From Oppiella nova (lineage: Eukaryota; Arthropoda; Arachnida; Sarcoptiformes; Oppiidae): a stretch of 20,528 bases of DNA. Location: contig CAJPVJ010000781.1 of assembly GCA_905397405.1 (NCBI GenBank), positions 1 through 20,528 of the forward strand, given 5' to 3'. This document shows positions 18,101 to 20,528 of this stretch, one piece after another (positions within the stretch are counted from its first letter, which is position 1; each line of letters starts with the position of its first letter). The notes beneath the pieces are model-generated. The model saw only the letters and a list, made by a program, of their open reading frames with translations, had not been told where the DNA came from and searched no databases. The position numbers were made by a program, and so were the translations under genes.

Positions 18101-20321
18101 TATAAATATCACTGAATATAATATATATTGCTAAGCACTAAGCAAGGAGAATCATCTGATTTCATTCTTATATATAGAATACATGACTGCACTGTATATG
18201 AGTTTAGAAAAGTTGTCTCTTATGTCTCTCCTTTGGTCATACTTTACTGCAGTGTATATTCTGTATATTCTGTAGTTTATACAATATTAAATGTTAAAGA
18301 TTATATCACATATTAAATAAGGTTTTTATAGAATATTTATTTTGCTGTGAAGTCCAATAAATGTTATTTTTATAGTATATTATATTCCTATGTTTTGAGT
18401 GCTTTCTTAAGGAATCTTATTTGAAGATGAGATGAGTGGAAGGCATAAAACATGGAGTTTGTGATGAATTAAATTATTGACTCATATTTATATGAATAAC
18501 TTGCCAATAGAAAGGACGGTCAGCCCTAATGATCGGTGCAGCCCTGGGCTATGTCGATGTGGTCGCCCTTCTGGTCTCATACGGAGCTGTTCTCAACAGT
18601 AAAGATAAGAACGGAAACACCGGTAATACTGTATAGCAATTGCTCGCAAAAGATAATTCAATTATAGAGTCAATGTCTTTACAGCCCTTCACTTATGTGT
18701 TGTGGGAAATCATGTTAAGTGAGTTGAACACTATTTTCTTATTCTTTATTATCTTATTTCGTTATCTAATTCTCAAAAATTAAATTAATCAAATCTAAAG
18801 CAAGACTATAAATTAGAGTCTAATTATTAGACTCTTCACAAACGACTTTATTTGAAATTACTTTGTAATACAAATATCAAATATTAAATAGTCTTTTTTG
18901 TTTTTTAAACATAAATATTTTTATGTATTAAAAATTAATCATATTTTATTCTAAAGTTAATATTTTTAGCCCTACTCTGTAGTGCATGAAACCATTTAAT
19001 ATAAATTTTTATTAATGAATAAATTAAAATTACACGATAAAGTAGTATGATTAAATTGATTTAAAATGTTTTATTAAATTAAAATATGTTTAAAATATGA
19101 TTCATATATAATTTGTATGTTTATTTTACCATGAATACACAGAATGACACAATTTCTGATAGAAAAGGGGGCAGAAATAGATTCACTAAATAATGTAAGT
19201 ATTTATAAATTTTACTTTGATTGTTTATGTCATTCATTGATTAGTTTAAAAATATAAACATGATCAAAATCAGATTCAGTGAATCAATAATATACTATAA
19301 ATATGATTGTAGCGAAATCAGACACCATTAGTGGTATCGGCAGAGTTAGGGCATACAGAAGTGGCTGAAGTGCTGATCAGAAACGGAGCTGATCTACAGG
19401 TGCAGGAAAAGGTATGTAAGAAATTGGATTATATTCTTGGAAGTTGTGAATCAATAATCCAAGCGTTGATTAGAGCGGAAGGACTGCCCTTTACGTGGCC
19501 TCCAGAGGAAGTTTTCAGGCGATCGTCGATATGTTGATTAGGGCTGAGAGGGAGAAGACATTTAGGTTTAAGCCAACCAAAGATGGATTCGTACGAAACG
19601 CACGCAAAGAGACGTTTGAATCGGACGATTGCAATGACATCGACTCCATTAACCATTGCGAACACGAAATCAATCAAAACATATCATTAAATCAATTAAG
19701 CCAACCAAAGATGGATTCGTACGAAACGCACGCAAAGAGACGTTTGAATCGGACGATTGCAATGACATCGACTCCATTAACCATTGCGAACACGAAATCA
19801 ATCAAAACATATCATTAAATCAATTGAAGAAAATTCTGTGGAATTTATCACGAAATCACTTAGAAATGAATGACTGGAAAAGATTGGCTCGTTTTTGGGA
19901 CTTTACTGACGAACAGATCAAAGGTATCATCGATTTTGATTTGTTTATTCATATGATTTGTACTGAATATGAGCGGTAATTGTTGTGCGAAGCCATTGAA
20001 CACCAGTACACTGGAAAGACCAGCTATAAGGAGCATAGCTATCGGATGATGATTATATGGCTCCACTCACTGCCCCCCTCTAAGAACCCATTCAACGAGC
20101 TCTACGACGCCCTCATTGCCATCAATAGGAAAGAAATTGCCGGTCAGTCACTCTTGTCTTGCATTTGTCGTCACAAATACTTATCACTGAATGTCTATTG
20201 AAATGCAGAGAAAGTGCGGAAGAAAGCAGAGGAGGGAAACATATTTCGGTCGCAACGCTTCGGGTGTCAGTGTTTGCCCGGAATCCCGGCCTCCCTTTGC
20301 CACTACTGTTGCATATCTTAG
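15167..20321 (+). CDS. ANKDD1A: Ankyrin-repeat and death-domain protein (ANKDD1 family)
   Basis: Probable cytoplasmic adaptor: ankyrin repeats bind partners and a death domain self-associates; the partners are unknown. Exons: 15167-15281, 15549-15655, 15724-15822, 16399-16497, 16569-16673, 16771-16784, 16854-16938, 17026-17137, 17719-17804, 18511-18622, 18685-18718, 19143-19194, 19313-19411, 19474-19923, 19993-20142, 20209-20321. All phases match; with 128 nt removed from exon 14 the product is 567 residues, near the size of human ANKDD1A. About eleven ankyrin repeats fill residues 42-406, for example GRTALYVASRGSFQAIV. The death domain (about 440-535) shows WKRLARFWDFTDEQIKAIEH, GKTSYKEHSYRMMIIWL and KVRKKAEEGN. 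The Cys-rich tail ends in CCIS, a possible prenylation box. Intron 3 starts with GC. As written, the repeat at 19568-19822 shifts the frame before the death domain, probably an assembly fault. The ATG at 15167 is inferred from exon 1 frame. Confidence 0.88.
15823..16398 (+). other. ANKDD1 intron 3, GC-AG type
   Basis: The 576-nt intron begins AAG|GCAATC and ends AAATAG. Flanking exons are each exactly 99 nt and join in phase 0 between two complete ankyrin repeats, which fixes the boundary. No GT donor exists before the in-frame stop. The interior is AT-rich with nothing recognised. Confidence 0.65.
16771..16784 (+). other. 14-nt microexon of ANKDD1
   Basis: A pyrimidine-rich tract and AAAG precede TTGGGTCAAACGAG, which is followed by donor GTATTG. 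It starts in phase 0 and ends in phase 2, exactly bridging exon 5 (ends phase 0) and the exon at 16854 (needs phase 2). It encodes LGQT plus part of Ser, completing the GxTxLxxA signature of repeat 5. Microexon plus next exon total 99 nt. Confidence 0.75.
17138..17718 (+). other. ANKDD1 intron after exon 8
   Basis: A 581-nt AT-rich intron, GTAAGT to TTATTTAG. No further exon or element recognised. Confidence 0.7.
17805..18510 (+). other. ANKDD1 intron after exon 9
   Basis: A 706-nt intron, GTAAAT to CCAATAG, with a short ATA microsatellite near 17838-17855. Open frames inside have no homology visible by eye. Confidence 0.7.
18719..19142 (+). other. ANKDD1 intron after exon 11
   Basis: A 424-nt very AT-rich intron, GTGAGT to ACACAG, splitting one ankyrin repeat into 34-nt and 52-nt exons. 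Nothing else seen. Confidence 0.65.
19568..19822. repeat. Perfect 127-nt tandem repeat plus one base inside ANKDD1 exon 14
   Basis: Sequence from 19568 to 19697 recurs exactly 128 nt later (19696-19825). This is a 127-nt repeat plus one junction base, which can be A at 19695 or A at 19698; the extra matches at the ends make the exact position ambiguous. It shifts frame between the last ankyrin repeat and the death domain and creates a stop at 19816-19818 in the first frame. Deleting 128 nt restores a continuous frame. Confidence 0.9.
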
Positions 20322-20435
20322 AAACTAATTGTCATTACTATTACCGGTAATACATTACTCCAACAAATATTCATTATATTGTAATTAATTTATTAATTGT
20401 TTATTATTGAAATATTTATTTTATTTTTATATTTA

Positions 20436-20478
20436 AATAAATTATTTAAAATGTTTTAATATTTAAAAGACTAATAAA
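20436..20478 (+). terminator. ANKDD1 polyadenylation signals
   Basis: AATAAA at 20436-20441 and again at 20473-20478, about 115 and 152 nt after the stop. The remaining 50 nt of the window are AT-rich flank. Confidence 0.5.
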
Positions 20479-20528
20479 ATGTTCAATTATATATAATATA
20501 TAAAGTTTATTTTATTGATAATTAGCAT

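Noticed and set aside
1-20528. An operon-like or functional gene cluster of five same-strand genes
   Set aside because: The genes serve unrelated processes, have their own poly(A) signals and mostly large spacers; shared orientation over five genes is not unusual.
1-20528. tRNA, rRNA, CRISPR array or transposon ends
   Set aside because: I looked for tRNA arm motifs, regular spaced repeats and terminal inverted repeats with target duplications and found none convincing by eye.

Overview
This is eukaryotic, AT-rich nuclear DNA carrying five protein-coding genes, all on the + strand. Four of them are split by short introns with GT..AG boundaries. The proteins are animal-specific families in their arthropod-like form, and small introns in AT-rich DNA with fairly GC-balanced exons fit a small arthropod. 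A mite or other chelicerate is my inference; no single sequence proves it.

Layout: (1) 1-845, the 3' end of ARNT/tango, the bHLH-PAS dimerisation partner. (2) 846-3310, intergenic. (3) 3311-5155, PAN3 in one uninterrupted exon. (4) 5752-6999, KDSR (3-ketodihydrosphingosine reductase), five exons, complete. (5) 8964-14807, a furin-type proprotein convertase, 14 exons with exons 8-11 present twice. (6) 15167-20321, an ankyrin-repeat/death-domain protein of the ANKDD1 type, 16 exons including a 14-nt microexon. The genes belong to unrelated processes (transcription, mRNA deadenylation, sphingolipid synthesis, secretory-pathway proteolysis, probable death-domain signalling). They look like ordinary neighbours, not a functional cluster.

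The most important observation concerns the sequence itself. Five local tandem duplications (1-547, 1992-2875, 11111-12334, 13740-13994, 19568-19822) all reduce to blocks of exactly 127 identical bases, and every junction can be read as one extra A. Three have two 127-nt arms around different middles, as expected for two alleles of a de Bruijn graph bubble laid end to end. Two are plain 127-nt overlaps plus one A, and both frameshift conserved genes. Removing 128 nt from each restores frame, and the furin and ANKDD1 coding totals then become exact multiples of three. I read these as k=127 assembly joins, not biology. They also reveal heterozygous indels in introns and intergenic DNA. The window begins exactly at the first base of such an arm, so it may be a contig end.

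Biological points worth a second look: exon-per-repeat architecture in the ankyrin gene (99-nt modules), its obligatory 14-nt microexon, a possible CaaX prenylation box (CCIS) at its C-terminus, a GC-AG intron, an intronless PAN3 with no PAM2 motif that I can see, an extra loop of about 17 residues just before the furin catalytic serine, a bZIP/CRE-like site pair upstream of furin, and an apparent excess of the word TACTGTA/TACAGTA in non-coding DNA.
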